Assembly (NCBI GenBank): GCA_023443925.1
Contig: JAEZSL010000195.1
Coordinates: 1-25,189 of the forward strand
DNA length: 25,189 bases
Origin: Bacillota bacterium
Lineage (GTDB): Bacteria > Bacillota_A > Clostridia > Lachnospirales > Lachnospiraceae
Reading direction: 5' to 3'
Below the pieces are notes generated by a model. It ran no database searches and was not told where the DNA came from. It worked only from the letters and a program-made list of their open reading frames with translations. Shown in pieces: positions 7,607 through 16,702 of the stretch (positions within the stretch are counted from its first letter, which is position 1; each line of letters begins with the position of its first letter). A program made the translations under genes and the position numbers.

Positions 7607-8404
7607 GTGGAGATGAAAAAAGTACTTGTAATAGGGGCTCATAGTTTTATAGGGCAGAAATTTAAAGAATATATTACGAGGAAGAATATATATGATATTA
7701 AAGTAGATATGGTAAGTGCTTCTGATGGGTCTTGGAGGCTTGTGAATTTAGAGAATTATGATACAGTATTGCATTTGTCAGGAATCGTACATAAAAAAGA
7801 AAAGAATAATATGGAATTACTATATTATGAAGTGAATCATAAACTTGCATTTGAAATAGCTCGAAAATCAAAAGATAATCAAGTTAAACAATTTATATTT
7901 ATGAGTAGTGCTGCTGTGTATGGAAAGTATTATGGCTGCATAACAAAGGATACAGTTCCTAATCCAAATACTTATTACGGAAAATCAAAATTAATGGCTG
8001 AAAGAGATATATTACAATTACAAGATAAAGATTATAAAATTGCAATTGTAAGACCGCCAATGGTATATGGTAAAGACTGTAAGGGAAATTATTCGAAACT
8101 TGAACAACTGGCTAGGTTTACCTTAATATTTCCTGAATATCATAATAAAAGAAGTATGTTGTATATTGATACTTTGTTGGAGAATCTAATTAAATTAATA
8201 CAAAATGAAAATTCTGGTTATTTTTTTCCGCAGGATGAAGAGTATATTAATACTTCAGCAATGGTAGTTAAGATACGTAAAAATCTAGGAAAAGAAACAA
8301 TATTATTTCATTGTTTGAATGGAGTTATAAAATTTTTCGTAGAGAAAGATTTTATTGTTTTTCGTAAAATGTTTGGTGATTTTTATTATGATAAATCTTT
8401 GTAA
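7607..8404 (+). CDS. NAD-dependent epimerase/dehydratase family protein, probable nucleotide-sugar C4 reductase (C-terminus short)
   Basis: This is a short-chain dehydrogenase-type nucleotide-sugar enzyme with a Rossmann glycine motif (Gly10...Gly16 in 'GAHSFIG', the middle Gly replaced by Ser), Ser101 in 'MSSAAVYG', and the catalytic Tyr124-xxx-Lys128 in 'YYGKSK'. 'RPPMVYGKDCKGNY' and 'NKRSMLYID' are typical of the WbpV/WreQ-type 4-reductases that sit beside initiating transferases and make UDP- or lipid-linked QuiNAc. The protein stops right after 'FGDFYYDKSL', where relatives usually continue for another 25-35 residues, so it may be C-terminally truncated. Start: GTG at 7607, with GAAAGG five bases upstream; the ATG at 7613 is an alternative. 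Reductase versus epimerase is inferred from context. Confidence 0.8.
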   Translation: MEMKKVLVIGAHSFIGQKFKEYITRKNIYDIKVDMVSASDGSWRLVNLENYDTVLHLSGIVHKKEKNNMELLYYEVNHKLAFEIARKSKDNQVKQFIFMSSAAVYGKYYGCITKDTVPNPNTYYGKSKLMAERDILQLQDKDYKIAIVRPPMVYGKDCKGNYSKLEQLARFTLIFPEYHNKRSMLYIDTLLENLIKLIQNENSGYFFPQDEEYINTSAMVVKIRKNLGKETILFHCLNGVIKFFVEKDFIVFRKMFGDFYYDKSL

Positions 8405-8457
8405 TCGTTTAGGTAGTGTGTTGTAAGTGATTTATATAATCCTTAATTGGAGGAATA

Positions 8458-9570
8458 ATGAAGAAATTAAAAATATTACAAGTCAATAAATTATACTATC
8501 CAGTTACAGGGGGAATTGAAAGGGTAGTACAACAGATAGCGGAAGGTTTAAAAGGAGTTACTGACATGGAAGTATTAGCGTGTCAGGAGCGAGGAAAAAC
8601 CGTTGAAGAAGATATTAATGGTGTAAATGTAATACGGGCAGCCAGTCATGGTGTGTTATTTTCTATGCCAATATCCTTTGCTTTCATCAGAAGGTTAAGG
8701 AGATTATCGAAAGATAAAGATATTCTACATTTTCATATGCCTTTTCCTTTGGGGGATTTGGCTTGTCTATTATCTGGATATAAAGGCAAGGTTGTAGTAT
8801 GGTATCATAGTGATATAGTTAGGCAAAAAAAATTAATGAAGTTATATCGACCGATTATGGAGTGGCTCTTAAGAAGGGCAGATACTATCATCGTTGCTAC
8901 TCAGGGTCATATAGATGGTTCTGATTATCTCCCTAGGTATAGGGAAAAGTGTGTGATTATCCCATTTGGTGTAGATCCCCTAATTGAACAAAGAGGTGAC
9001 CAATATTATAACAATTCAGTTCCAGTACATAAGGATATAATAAAATTATTATTTGTAGGCCGCCTTGTATATTATAAGGGTTGTGAGGTACTTTTAAAAG
9101 CTGTCAGTAAAGTTGATGGAATTGAATTAAATATGGTTGGGAGCGGAGAATTAGAGACTAAACTTAAAGAAGATGCTGCCACGCTAGGAATTCAAAATAA
9201 GATACACTTCCGTGGTAATCTAAATGAGCAAGAACTTTATAAATCATTTGAAGAATGCGATGTATTTGTATTGCCATCTATAATGAAAAGCGAAGCGTTT
9301 GGATTAGTGCAAATTGAAGCAATGGCATATGGTAAACCTGTAATTAATACAAATCTTTCTAGCGGGGTTCCTTTTGTAAGCGTAGATCAGGTTACTGGTT
9401 TAACAGTACAACCTGGTGATGTACAAGCTCTGGCAGATGCCATTCAGTGGATGGTGGATCATGAAGAAGAAAGAATTGACATGGGTAGAAAAGCGAAAGA
9501 ACGTGTTAAAGAATTTTATATGATGGATAGTATGCTTAATAAGGTTCTAAAGGTTTATCAAAATGTTTAA
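8458..9570 (+). CDS. Glycosyltransferase family 4 protein
   Basis: This is a cytoplasmic retaining GT-B glycosyltransferase of 370 residues. The N-terminal acceptor domain has 'PVTGGIERVVQQIAEGL' near residues 16-32 and 'HFHMPFPLGDL'. The C-terminal donor domain opens with 'LFVGRLVYYKGCEVLLKAV' and holds the Ex7E motif (Glu279 and Glu287 in 'SEAFGLVQIEAMAYGKP'). The 'SGVPFVSVDQVTGLTVQPGD' tail is typical of mannosyl- and rhamnosyl-type GT4 enzymes from O-antigen loci, but donor and linkage are not predictable. GGAGG stands four bases before the ATG. The gene is in the same direction as its neighbours and probably adds the second or a later sugar to the lipid-linked primer. Confidence 0.93.
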   Translation: MKKLKILQVNKLYYPVTGGIERVVQQIAEGLKGVTDMEVLACQERGKTVEEDINGVNVIRAASHGVLFSMPISFAFIRRLRRLSKDKDILHFHMPFPLGDLACLLSGYKGKVVVWYHSDIVRQKKLMKLYRPIMEWLLRRADTIIVATQGHIDGSDYLPRYREKCVIIPFGVDPLIEQRGDQYYNNSVPVHKDIIKLLFVGRLVYYKGCEVLLKAVSKVDGIELNMVGSGELETKLKEDAATLGIQNKIHFRGNLNEQELYKSFEECDVFVLPSIMKSEAFGLVQIEAMAYGKPVINTNLSSGVPFVSVDQVTGLTVQPGDVQALADAIQWMVDHEEERIDMGRKAKERVKEFYMMDSMLNKVLKVYQNV

Positions 9571-9594
9571 AATTATTAGATGATTGTTGGAAAA

Positions 9595-9603
9595 TGTTAT
9601 AAT
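9595..9603 (+). promoter_or_regulatory. Possible internal extended -10 promoter
   Basis: TGTTATAAT is a perfect extended -10 (TGn plus TATAAT) in the 119-base gap ahead of the second GT4 gene. No good -35 was found. It could provide internal transcription of the downstream genes. Confidence 0.4.
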
Positions 9604-9689
9604 TTATATTGTATATATGAAATAAGTAAGTTATAATTATCTAATGTTGGGGATTAATAGTTCTTATTGACTAGAAATGGGGAATTGTT

Positions 9690-10832
9690 GTGAAAATAGC
9701 ATTTGATGCTCAAGTGTTAATAAAAGGTGAAAAAACAGGAATAGGATGGTATGCAGAAAATATTTTAATGCGAATGCCTGGGTTAAAAGAGGATACATAC
9801 CAATTAAATTTGTTCACTTTAGGATATACGAAAGAGCAATTAAGTAATGCATTTAAATATGCTGATTTAGGATACCGGATAAATAAATGTGTATGGTTCC
9901 ACGATGTATTATATCGAATGATGTGGAATTTTTTTTCTGTACCGTATTCTTTATTCTTTAGAAAAAGCGATGATATAACTTTTTTCTTTAATTATGTTAT
10001 ACCACCAGGAGTGAAAGGTAAAAAATTAGTTATTGTACATGACATGGCATATAAGGCATATCCGGAAACTGTTCGTAAAAGAACAAGACGATTGTTAAAT
10101 ATAGCATTAAAAAAATCATGTAAAAGAGCTGATCATATTATTACGATTTCACAATTTAGCAAAAATGAGATAGTAAAATATTTAAATATACCGGAAGAAA
10201 AAATATCCATATTGCCTTGTGGTGTAGACTCAACATTGTATCATCAAAATTATACAGATGAACATATACATAGGGTGCGTAGTAAATATAAAATACAAGA
10301 AGAGTATTTTTTATATTTAGGAACACTGGAACCAAGAAAAAATATAGTAAGGTTAATAAAAGCTTATGCAAAGCTAATTGAAAATGTACCAAATTATCCC
10401 AAATTAGTTTTGGCAGGAAGAAAAGGCTGGATGTATGATGGTATATTTGAAATGGTTAAATCACTAAATTTAATGGATGATATTATATTTACAGGATATG
10501 TTGAAGCTGTTGATACACCGCTATTGATTAAGGGTGCTATTGCTTTTCTTTTTCCGTCTATATATGAAGGCTTTGGGATGCCGCCTCTTGAGGCAATGGC
10601 TTGCGGTACTCCTGTTTTAACATCTAATCTCTCTTCACTTCCAGAAGTTGTTGGTGATGCTGGTATTTTAGTTGACCCTTTTTCAGTAGAAGAAATTAGA
10701 GATGGGATGGAAATTCTTGTAGCTGATAAAGAATTAAGAAAAAATTTATCAAATAGAGGACTAGAAAGATCAAAATTGTTTAATTGGAATTATTCGGTAG
10801 AAAGATTAAATGAAATATTTCATGAATTATAG
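9690..10832 (+). CDS. Glycosyltransferase family 4 protein (mannosyltransferase-like)
   Basis: This is a cytoplasmic GT-B enzyme of 380 residues. '[12 protein letters not shown]' near the N-terminus is the usual 'GIGRY' acceptor-side motif, with Trp in place of Arg. Next come '[13 protein letters not shown]' and '[15 protein letters not shown]', and then the donor domain from '[13 protein letters not shown]'. The Ex7E motif is Glu293 and Glu301 in '[19 protein letters not shown]'. This pattern is typical of WbaZ/MtfB-type mannosyl- or rhamnosyltransferases; the exact sugar is inference. Start: GTG at 9690, preceded by GGGGAA. It is separated from its neighbours by unusually wide gaps for this cluster (119 bases before, 189 after), each with a promoter-like element. 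Confidence 0.93.
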   Translation: MKIAFDAQVLIKGEKTGIGWYAENILMRMPGLKEDTYQLNLFTLGYTKEQLSNAFKYADLGYRINKCVWFHDVLYRMMWNFFSVPYSLFFRKSDDITFFFNYVIPPGVKGKKLVIVHDMAYKAYPETVRKRTRRLLNIALKKSCKRADHIITISQFSKNEIVKYLNIPEEKISILPCGVDSTLYHQNYTDEHIHRVRSKYKIQEEYFLYLGTLEPRKNIVRLIKAYAKLIENVPNYPKLVLAGRKGWMYDGIFEMVKSLNLMDDIIFTGYVEAVDTPLLIKGAIAFLFPSIYEGFGMPPLEAMACGTPVLTSNLSSLPEVVGDAGILVDPFSVEEIRDGMEILVADKELRKNLSNRGLERSKLFNWNYSVERLNEIFHEL

Positions 10833-10933
10833 GTAATGAAATTAACTTTGTGATAAAGAAAGACTTCTCTCTCATTATTCAATAATAAAATAGATTTTAC
10901 TATTACTTTAGTGTCTGGATTTTTATAATTGAA

Positions 10934-10962
10934 TAGAAATTAAATAAGGTGTACAGTATAAT
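10934..10962 (+). promoter_or_regulatory. Putative promoter upstream of the acetyltransferase gene
   Basis: TAGAAA (10934-10939) and a perfect TATAAT (10957-10962) are separated by 17 bases, within the 189-base gap 10833-11021. The rest of that gap holds only AT-rich sequence with no recognisable gene or terminator. A weak all-AT dyad lies at 10881-10904. Confidence 0.45.
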
Positions 10963-11021
10963 CTATCATTTAATAACTTCTTTGAGCGAAATATATTTAT
11001 GTAGAAAGGACAATATTATCA

Positions 11022-11642
11022 ATGGAAGATGTAATTATTATTGGTGCTGGAGGACATGCTAAAGTAATTGCTGATATCCTCCTAGAAAATGGAGAGTATA
11101 ATATAATTGGACTTATTGATTCAGACAAAAATAAATCTTTTATGGATTTATTTGTTATAGGTGATGATAGTTGTTTAGAAGCATTGTTTATAAGAGGTAT
11201 AAAAAAGGCATTTATTGCTTTGGGATCAAATAGTTTAAGGAAAAAATTGTCAGACAATTTAAAAAACATAGGTTATGAATTTATTAATGTAATTAGCAAA
11301 CATGCTGTTATTTCTACTAATGCTACAATCGGAGATGGTATTGCAATTATGCCTGGAGCGATTATTAATGCTTTTGCTAAAATAGAAGATGGATGTATTA
11401 TTAATACTAATTCTTCAGTAGATCATGATGTAATTATAAGACAATATACACATATAGCGCCTGGATCAGCAGTTGCTGGAGGAGTTACGATTGGTGAGAA
11501 CAGCTTTTTAGGTACGGGATGCAGGGTAATTGATCAGATTAAAATTGGAAACAATGTAATAATTGGTGCTGGTGCTGTAGTTATAAATAACATCGAAGAT
11601 AACCATTTAGCTGTTGGCATACCGGCTAAAATAAAGAAATGA
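11022..11642 (+). CDS. NeuD/PglD/PerB-family sugar O/N-acyltransferase
   Basis: The 206-residue protein has an N-terminal Rossmann-like PglD_N domain ('VIIIGAGGHAKVIADIL', residues 4-20) and a C-terminal left-handed beta-helix of hexapeptide repeats from about residue 93. His135 in 'SVDHDV' and His144 in 'YTHIAPG' are nine residues apart, the same spacing as the catalytic and acetyl-CoA-contacting histidines of PglD. Family members acetylate the 4-amino group of a nucleotide-linked 4-amino-4,6-dideoxyhexose (PglD, PerB) or O-acetylate sialic acid (NeuD). The next gene, 17 bases on, is a sugar 4-aminotransferase, so N-acetylation of its product is the best inference. An AAAGGA stands about 11 bases before the ATG. 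Confidence 0.9.
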   Translation: MEDVIIIGAGGHAKVIADILLENGEYNIIGLIDSDKNKSFMDLFVIGDDSCLEALFIRGIKKAFIALGSNSLRKKLSDNLKNIGYEFINVISKHAVISTNATIGDGIAIMPGAIINAFAKIEDGCIINTNSSVDHDVIIRQYTHIAPGSAVAGGVTIGENSFLGTGCRVIDQIKIGNNVIIGAGAVVINNIEDNHLAVGIPAKIKK

Positions 11643-11659
11643 AATGAGAGGAAAAGATA

Positions 11660-12772
11660 ATGAATAGAATATCTATTGCAAATCCCGTTTTTAATGGGAA
11701 TGAAAAAAAATATCTAAATGAATGTATTGACACAGGATGGGTTTCAGCTAATGGGCGATTTATTAAAGAATTTGAAGATAAATTTGCTGAATTTTGTGGT
11801 AGCAAATATGCTATATCATGTTCAAACGGTACGGTTTCCTTACATCTGATATTACTTGGACTTGGGATTGGACCTGGTGATGAGGTTATAATGCCTACCT
11901 TAACATATATTGCAACAGCTAATTGCGTTAGATATTGTGGTGCTACACCGGTTTTTGTTGATAGTGATTTACATACTTTTAATATTGATCCAAATAAAAT
12001 AGAAGAAAAGATTACAAATAAAACAAAGGCTATTATGCCTGTTCATTTATACGGATTATCAGCAGATATGGACCCCATAATGAAAATAGCTGAAAAATAT
12101 AATTTGCATGTTATTGAAGATGCAGCTGAAGCTCATGGGGCTGAATATAAAGGTAAAAAAGTAGGGTCAATTGGAAAAGCTGCATCATTTAGTTTTTTTG
12201 GTAACAAGGTCATTACTAGTGGTGAAGGTGGTATGGTAACTACCGATGATGATGAGTTATATAAAAGGATGAAATTATTAAAAGGACAAGCAGTATCATC
12301 TGAAAAGCGTTACTGGCATGTCGATGTCGGCTACAATTACAGAATGACTAATATGCAGGCAGCAGTCGGATTAGGACAGTTAGAGAATATAGGCTGGCAT
12401 ATGGAACAACGGAAACGTATTGCAGATTTATATAGAAAATATTTGTCAGATGTAACAGATTATGTTGTGCTGCAAGAAGAACCTGAATCATATAAGCATG
12501 TTTATTGGATGAGTAATGTAATATTACAGGATAATGTAAAAAAAGAACGAGATATTGTTATGAAAGAAATGGAAGACTGCAATATTGAGATGAGGCCTGT
12601 CTTTTATCCTATGCATATAATGCCTCCATATTTTGATAACTCAGTTAGTTATCCGGTGGCGGAAATGTTAGGTTCAAGAGGGATAAGTTTGCCTTCACAT
12701 GCGCTGCTTACTGAGATAGATGTAAATTTCATATGTGACAACTTAAAAAGAATAGTTATGAAAGAAAATTAG
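11660..12772 (+). CDS. rfbE: PLP-dependent sugar 4-aminotransferase, perosamine-synthase-like (DegT/DnrJ/EryC1/StrS)
   Basis: A 370-residue fold-type I aminotransferase. Lys183 in 'SFFGNKVITSGEGG' is the PLP Schiff-base lysine, Asp154 in 'VIEDAAEAHG' should contact the pyridine nitrogen, and 'SCSNGTVSLHL' (53-63) binds the phosphate. Over its whole length the sequence resembles GDP-perosamine synthase (Per/RfbE of E. coli O157), including 'PTLTYIATAN', 'KITNKTKAIMPVHLYG', 'RMTNMQAAVGL' and 'MRPVFYPMHIMPP'. It would convert GDP-4-keto-6-deoxymannose to GDP-perosamine with glutamate as amino donor. A related ketosugar substrate is possible, since DegT enzymes are hard to separate by sequence. 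The adjacent acetyltransferase would then give N-acetylperosamine. The required GDP-mannose 4,6-dehydratase is not in the window. Its TAG stop overlaps the GTG of the next gene by one base. Confidence 0.85.
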   Translation: MNRISIANPVFNGNEKKYLNECIDTGWVSANGRFIKEFEDKFAEFCGSKYAISCSNGTVSLHLILLGLGIGPGDEVIMPTLTYIATANCVRYCGATPVFVDSDLHTFNIDPNKIEEKITNKTKAIMPVHLYGLSADMDPIMKIAEKYNLHVIEDAAEAHGAEYKGKKVGSIGKAASFSFFGNKVITSGEGGMVTTDDDELYKRMKLLKGQAVSSEKRYWHVDVGYNYRMTNMQAAVGLGQLENIGWHMEQRKRIADLYRKYLSDVTDYVVLQEEPESYKHVYWMSNVILQDNVKKERDIVMKEMEDCNIEMRPVFYPMHIMPPYFDNSVSYPVAEMLGSRGISLPSHALLTEIDVNFICDNLKRIVMKEN

Positions 12773-13569
12773 TGGTACAAGATATGAAAGAATATGCGAT
12801 TAAGTTATATAAAACACGATATTTTTGGTTACATTTAGTCAGAAGTGATTTAAAATCGAGATTTAGAAGGTCAAAATTAGGTATGCTCTGGGTTCTTATA
12901 CAACCGCTATTGTTAACTACAATAATGTCTGTAGTGTTTAGTACAGTATTTAATCAACCTTTAGGCGAATATGCAGTCTATATTTTATCAGGTATTATTG
13001 TATGGGATTTAATTAGTTCGAGTACTATCGCTGGCGGTGGTTGTATTATGAGTGCTGAACAATACATACGTCAGTTTAATCATCCAATAACAATTTATTC
13101 ATTGAGATCGGCATTATTATATATTGTTTTGTTTTTATTGGAGATTAATGCCTTGATAATATGGATTCTTTTTATGCGGCCGGAAAACTTAATACTAGCT
13201 ATTTTTACTTTACCCCTAACTCTAATGCTTTACTTTATGTTATCTTGGTCGATAACTACTATAGCGGGTTATATGAATACCAAATATAGAGATTATCCTC
13301 AAATGATGGGTTTAGTAATGCAAACAATTTGGTACCTATCTCCGGTGTTCTTTAAAAAAGATATGTTTACTTTGTCCCCTGCATTAAATATACTGTTTCA
13401 GTTAAATCCAATAACTCATTTGCTAAATCTTATACGAGATCCATTTGTTTATGGTAAGATGCCTGGGGCAATAAGTTATTTGTTTGTAATAGCTACTATA
13501 TTAATTTTCTTATTTTGGGCATATCAACTTAACAAAAAGAATCAAAAAAAGATTATATTTTATTTATAA
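12772..13569 (+). CDS. wzm: ABC-2 type polysaccharide exporter permease (Wzm), second copy
   Basis: This is the membrane subunit of the cluster's own glycan exporter. The 265-residue protein has the family opening 'KSRFRRSKLGMLWVLIQPLL' before the first helix and about six hydrophobic helices. 'NTKYRDYPQMMGLVMQTIWYLSPVFF' and 'QLNPITHLLNLIRDPF' are typical of Wzm/KpsM-type permeases. It shares this architecture with the permease at 3197 but is clearly divergent, so it is not a recent duplicate. The GTG start overlaps the aminotransferase stop by one base, indicating translational coupling; an in-frame ATG at 12784 is an alternative start. The ATPase gene follows after 57 bases. Confidence 0.93.
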   Translation: MVQDMKEYAIKLYKTRYFWLHLVRSDLKSRFRRSKLGMLWVLIQPLLLTTIMSVVFSTVFNQPLGEYAVYILSGIIVWDLISSSTIAGGGCIMSAEQYIRQFNHPITIYSLRSALLYIVLFLLEINALIIWILFMRPENLILAIFTLPLTLMLYFMLSWSITTIAGYMNTKYRDYPQMMGLVMQTIWYLSPVFFKKDMFTLSPALNILFQLNPITHLLNLIRDPFVYGKMPGAISYLFVIATILIFLFWAYQLNKKNQKKIIFYL

Positions 13570-13626
13570 ATTTAATACAAGGATGTTAAATTTCAACTTT
13601 AATTTAGAATAGATAGAGGTAATTAA

Positions 13627-14373
13627 ATGAGTGAATGCTATATTAAGATGAAGGATGTAAATTTATATTATCCGTCAAATTTATATAATGCAATGACATT
13701 AAAACAAGAAATATTCTCGCGTTTAAAATTAGAGAAACGTAAGGAATATCTGGAAGATATTCATGCTTTAAAAGACTTTAATCTGGAGATAAAAGAAGGT
13801 GAACGCCTTGGAGTTATCGGTTTTAACGGGGCAGGAAAAAGTACTCTATTAAAAGCATTAGGTGGATTATATCCAATTAAGTCTGGTTCCATAGAAACTA
13901 GGGGTGAAATCCGTTCCATGTTTGAGTTAACACTGGGTTTTGATATAGAATCTACTGGTCGTGAAAATATCATGTATCGAGGTTTAATGCTAGGAAGTAC
14001 ACCAAAAGAAGTAAAGGAAAAGGAACAGGAAATTATTGAGTTTGCAGAATTGGGTCAATTTATCGATTATCCTATAAGATCTTATTCTTCAGGTATGTTA
14101 GTTCGTTTAGCTTTTGCGATTTCTACCTCTGTAGCAGGAGAAATACTTCTGGTTGATGAAGTGCTGAGTGCTGGTGATATAAATTTTCAAGCCAAAGCTA
14201 AGAAACGTATGATTGATGTAATGGACAATGCCAAAATTTTAGTGTTGGTATTACATGATATGAGTACCATACAAGCTGTTTGCACCAGAACAATTCTGCT
14301 AAATCAAGGAAGAATTGTAGCTGACGGAAAACCGGAAGAGGTCATTGAAGAATATTATAAATACATCCGATAG
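13627..14373 (+). CDS. wzt: ABC exporter ATP-binding protein (Wzt), second copy
   Basis: The 248-residue nucleotide-binding subunit pairs with the preceding permease. Walker A is 'GFNGAGKST' (65-73), the signature is 'YSSGM' (153-157), and Walker B is 'ILLVDE' (173-178). The H-loop histidine is 210 in an unusual 'VLVLHDM' context where most homologues have 'VSH'. 'ELTLGFDIESTGRENI' marks the polysaccharide-export subfamily. No C-terminal glycan-recognition domain is present, so export is probably not coupled to a terminal cap through this protein. AGAGGT stands seven bases before the ATG. The next glycosyltransferase begins 21 bases downstream. Confidence 0.93.
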   Translation: MSECYIKMKDVNLYYPSNLYNAMTLKQEIFSRLKLEKRKEYLEDIHALKDFNLEIKEGERLGVIGFNGAGKSTLLKALGGLYPIKSGSIETRGEIRSMFELTLGFDIESTGRENIMYRGLMLGSTPKEVKEKEQEIIEFAELGQFIDYPIRSYSSGMLVRLAFAISTSVAGEILLVDEVLSAGDINFQAKAKKRMIDVMDNAKILVLVLHDMSTIQAVCTRTILLNQGRIVADGKPEEVIEEYYKYIR

Positions 14374-14394
14374 TTGGAAGAGGAGTAAACTGAA

Positions 14395-16686
14395 ATGAAA
14401 ACTAAAAGAATAGCTTGGTTATACAATCATTCAACATTAATTAAAAGTGAAGTTCCAATGCTTATTGAATTGGGTTATGAAGTTTATGTGCCGAAAAAAC
14501 CGCCATTTGATGTAAGTATAGCTGTTGATTGGAGTTTAGATAATCAGTTAACAATGTCTCAAGATGAAATAGATATTTTAAATAAAATAGATTTTTATGA
14601 CCAAAAGATACCACGAGAAGCAATGGATATAATGAATAAGAACTTTGATGCTGTAATATTTGGAATTTTTATTGAGCCACTGAAGTCTTTAGTTATGGGA
14701 TTTCATGGTATACTTATATTTCATCCTTTTGGATTGGAAAATGGCACTTCATATACGGATATAATTGAATTGAGAGCTGGTGTTTGGTTGCTTAAAGAAA
14801 TTGAAAAATTAGGTAACCGTTTCTGGTTCGGTCAATCTTATGACAATTTAATGGAAATTGAATGTGATTTTTTTAAAAAGAGAGCTATTTCGCTTCCAAT
14901 AGGGATGAAAGATATATCAATTAGTGATAGATGGACAGGAAATGCACAAAAAATGCTATTTATATGTCCTAGAATAAAAATCAATTCATATTACGAAAAA
15001 ATCTATAGAGAATTTAAAAAAGAATTTGCTGATATACCACATTCAATAGGCGGAGCCCAACCTATTGATGTAGAAAATGATAATACGGTGATTGGATTTT
15101 TAAATCAAAAAGATTATGAAAACTTATACCCATCACATAGTGTTATGTTTTATCATTCGCAAGAAGAAAGGCATGTACACTATCATCCATTTGAAGCTAT
15201 TAAATGTGGATTACCATTAGTATATATGGCCGGAGGCTTGCTGGATAAATTAGGAGGGGAAAACCTTCCAGGACGCTGTAAAAGCATAAAGGAAGCAAAG
15301 AGTAAATGTAAAAGGATAATTAAGGGAGATATTAAATTAGCCGATAAGTTAAGAAATACCCAAGCAATTCTTCTTGAAAAAATGTCATATGAGTATTGCA
15401 TGGAAGTATGGAAAAAATCTATGAGTATAATAGAAAATATCTCTAAGAATACTGATTTAAGATATTCAAGGACCAAAAAACTAGGTATTCTGCTACCAGC
15501 AGAATATACTGGAGGAGTATTAGATTATACCGTACGTTTTATTTATGCATTAAAAAAAGGTATTGAATTACATAATGATAATATAGAGATTATTTTTGGG
15601 TATTTAGATCATGCAAACTATGATGAATATGATTATTTCAAAAAGCTAAAAGACCTTAATATAACAATGAGAAAATTTAAGTGGGAAAGTATAAGTTTTA
15701 AGCGCGTAGAAGAATCTCTTAAAATTTTGGGCTATTCTACGCCATTTTATAATGAAACATACTCTGTTCCCAATGATAATATCAGGCATTTTGAAGATTG
15801 TGATTTTATATTATTTATGGCTGATAGAGTACCGGAAAAATTATATATTAATCAACCTTATGGTGTGGTTATACATGATTATATACAAAGGTATTTACCG
15901 TCTCATTTGGGAAATATTTATGAAAAGCCTGTTATTGAACTTGTCAGAGGTGCTGAAGTAGTATTAACAACAACAGAAACTACAAAAATGGATTGTGTGC
16001 AATATGCAGGTGTACGTGAAAATAAAATAATGATTGTACCATTATTTTTCGATACTATTTCTAAGGTAAAAAATGGATATATTGAAAAAAAGATAGATAA
16101 CTATTTCATTTGGTCTACTAATATAAGTAAACACAAAAATCATAAAATTGCATTACGTGCACTATCCGAATATTATGCTAATGGCGGAAATATGAAGTGC
16201 TGCGTAACAGGTGTACATACTGATTTATTTGATTTAAAAAACAAAGAAACTCATAACGATTATGTTAATCAAATAAGGGATATAATCAGAAACGATAAGT
16301 TATTAAGAAAAAATATTATATTCTACGGTAACTTACCTAAAAACAATTATATATTTCTCTTACAAAATGCTGAATTTTTGTTACATGCGGGATTTGGTGA
16401 TAATGGCAACGGGACTGCTTTTGATGCGGCTATGTTGGGTGTACCTACGATCTCAAGTGATTACCCGGCTATGAGAAATATAGAATCTGTATTAAAAATT
16501 GGCATTAGATTTTTTAATAAAAATGATTCAGAAGATCTGAAAAATCTTCTAATAGATGCACAAAATAATTGTAAAGTTTATAAGAGTAAGTTACCTTCAT
16601 TTGATGAATTGAAAAAATTTACGGTTCAAAATTTTGATTTATGTAATCAAATCTACGAAATAACTAAAAATAATACTTATTTATAA
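14395..16686 (+). CDS. Two-domain glycosyltransferase (tandem GT-B modules, C-terminal GT4-like)
   Basis: The 763-residue protein is about twice the length of a single GT-B enzyme. Residues 1-355 form one module, with 'RIAWLYNHSTLIKSEVPML' at the N-terminus and 'HYHPFEAIKCGLPLVYMAGG' (262-281) at the place of the donor-site loop. Residues 362-757 form a second module, starting 'KKLGILLPAEYTGGVLDYTVRF' and with 'NYFIWSTNISKHKNHKIAL' beginning the donor half. Its expected Ex7E motif is replaced by Asp669-x7-Asp677 in 'FGDNGNGTAFDAAMLGVP'. Dual modules in one chain are often bifunctional and add two residues of a repeat unit; which sugars is unknown. AGGAG stands nine bases before the ATG. No signal peptide or membrane helix is seen, so it acts in the cytoplasm. 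Confidence 0.8.
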   Translation: MKTKRIAWLYNHSTLIKSEVPMLIELGYEVYVPKKPPFDVSIAVDWSLDNQLTMSQDEIDILNKIDFYDQKIPREAMDIMNKNFDAVIFGIFIEPLKSLVMGFHGILIFHPFGLENGTSYTDIIELRAGVWLLKEIEKLGNRFWFGQSYDNLMEIECDFFKKRAISLPIGMKDISISDRWTGNAQKMLFICPRIKINSYYEKIYREFKKEFADIPHSIGGAQPIDVENDNTVIGFLNQKDYENLYPSHSVMFYHSQEERHVHYHPFEAIKCGLPLVYMAGGLLDKLGGENLPGRCKSIKEAKSKCKRIIKGDIKLADKLRNTQAILLEKMSYEYCMEVWKKSMSIIENISKNTDLRYSRTKKLGILLPAEYTGGVLDYTVRFIYALKKGIELHNDNIEIIFGYLDHANYDEYDYFKKLKDLNITMRKFKWESISFKRVEESLKILGYSTPFYNETYSVPNDNIRHFEDCDFILFMADRVPEKLYINQPYGVVIHDYIQRYLPSHLGNIYEKPVIELVRGAEVVLTTTETTKMDCVQYAGVRENKIMIVPLFFDTISKVKNGYIEKKIDNYFIWSTNISKHKNHKIALRALSEYYANGGNMKCCVTGVHTDLFDLKNKETHNDYVNQIRDIIRNDKLLRKNIIFYGNLPKNNYIFLLQNAEFLLHAGFGDNGNGTAFDAAMLGVPTISSDYPAMRNIESVLKIGIRFFNKNDSEDLKNLLIDAQNNCKVYKSKLPSFDELKKFTVQNFDLCNQIYEITKNNTYL

Positions 16687-16702
16687 GATTCTGGAGGTAA
16701 AA

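Noticed and set aside
10881..10904. AT-only inverted repeat AATAATAAAAT/ATTTTACTATT as a terminator after the second GT4 gene
   Set aside because: It has a two-base loop, a mismatch, no G-C pairs and no T-run; too weak to call.
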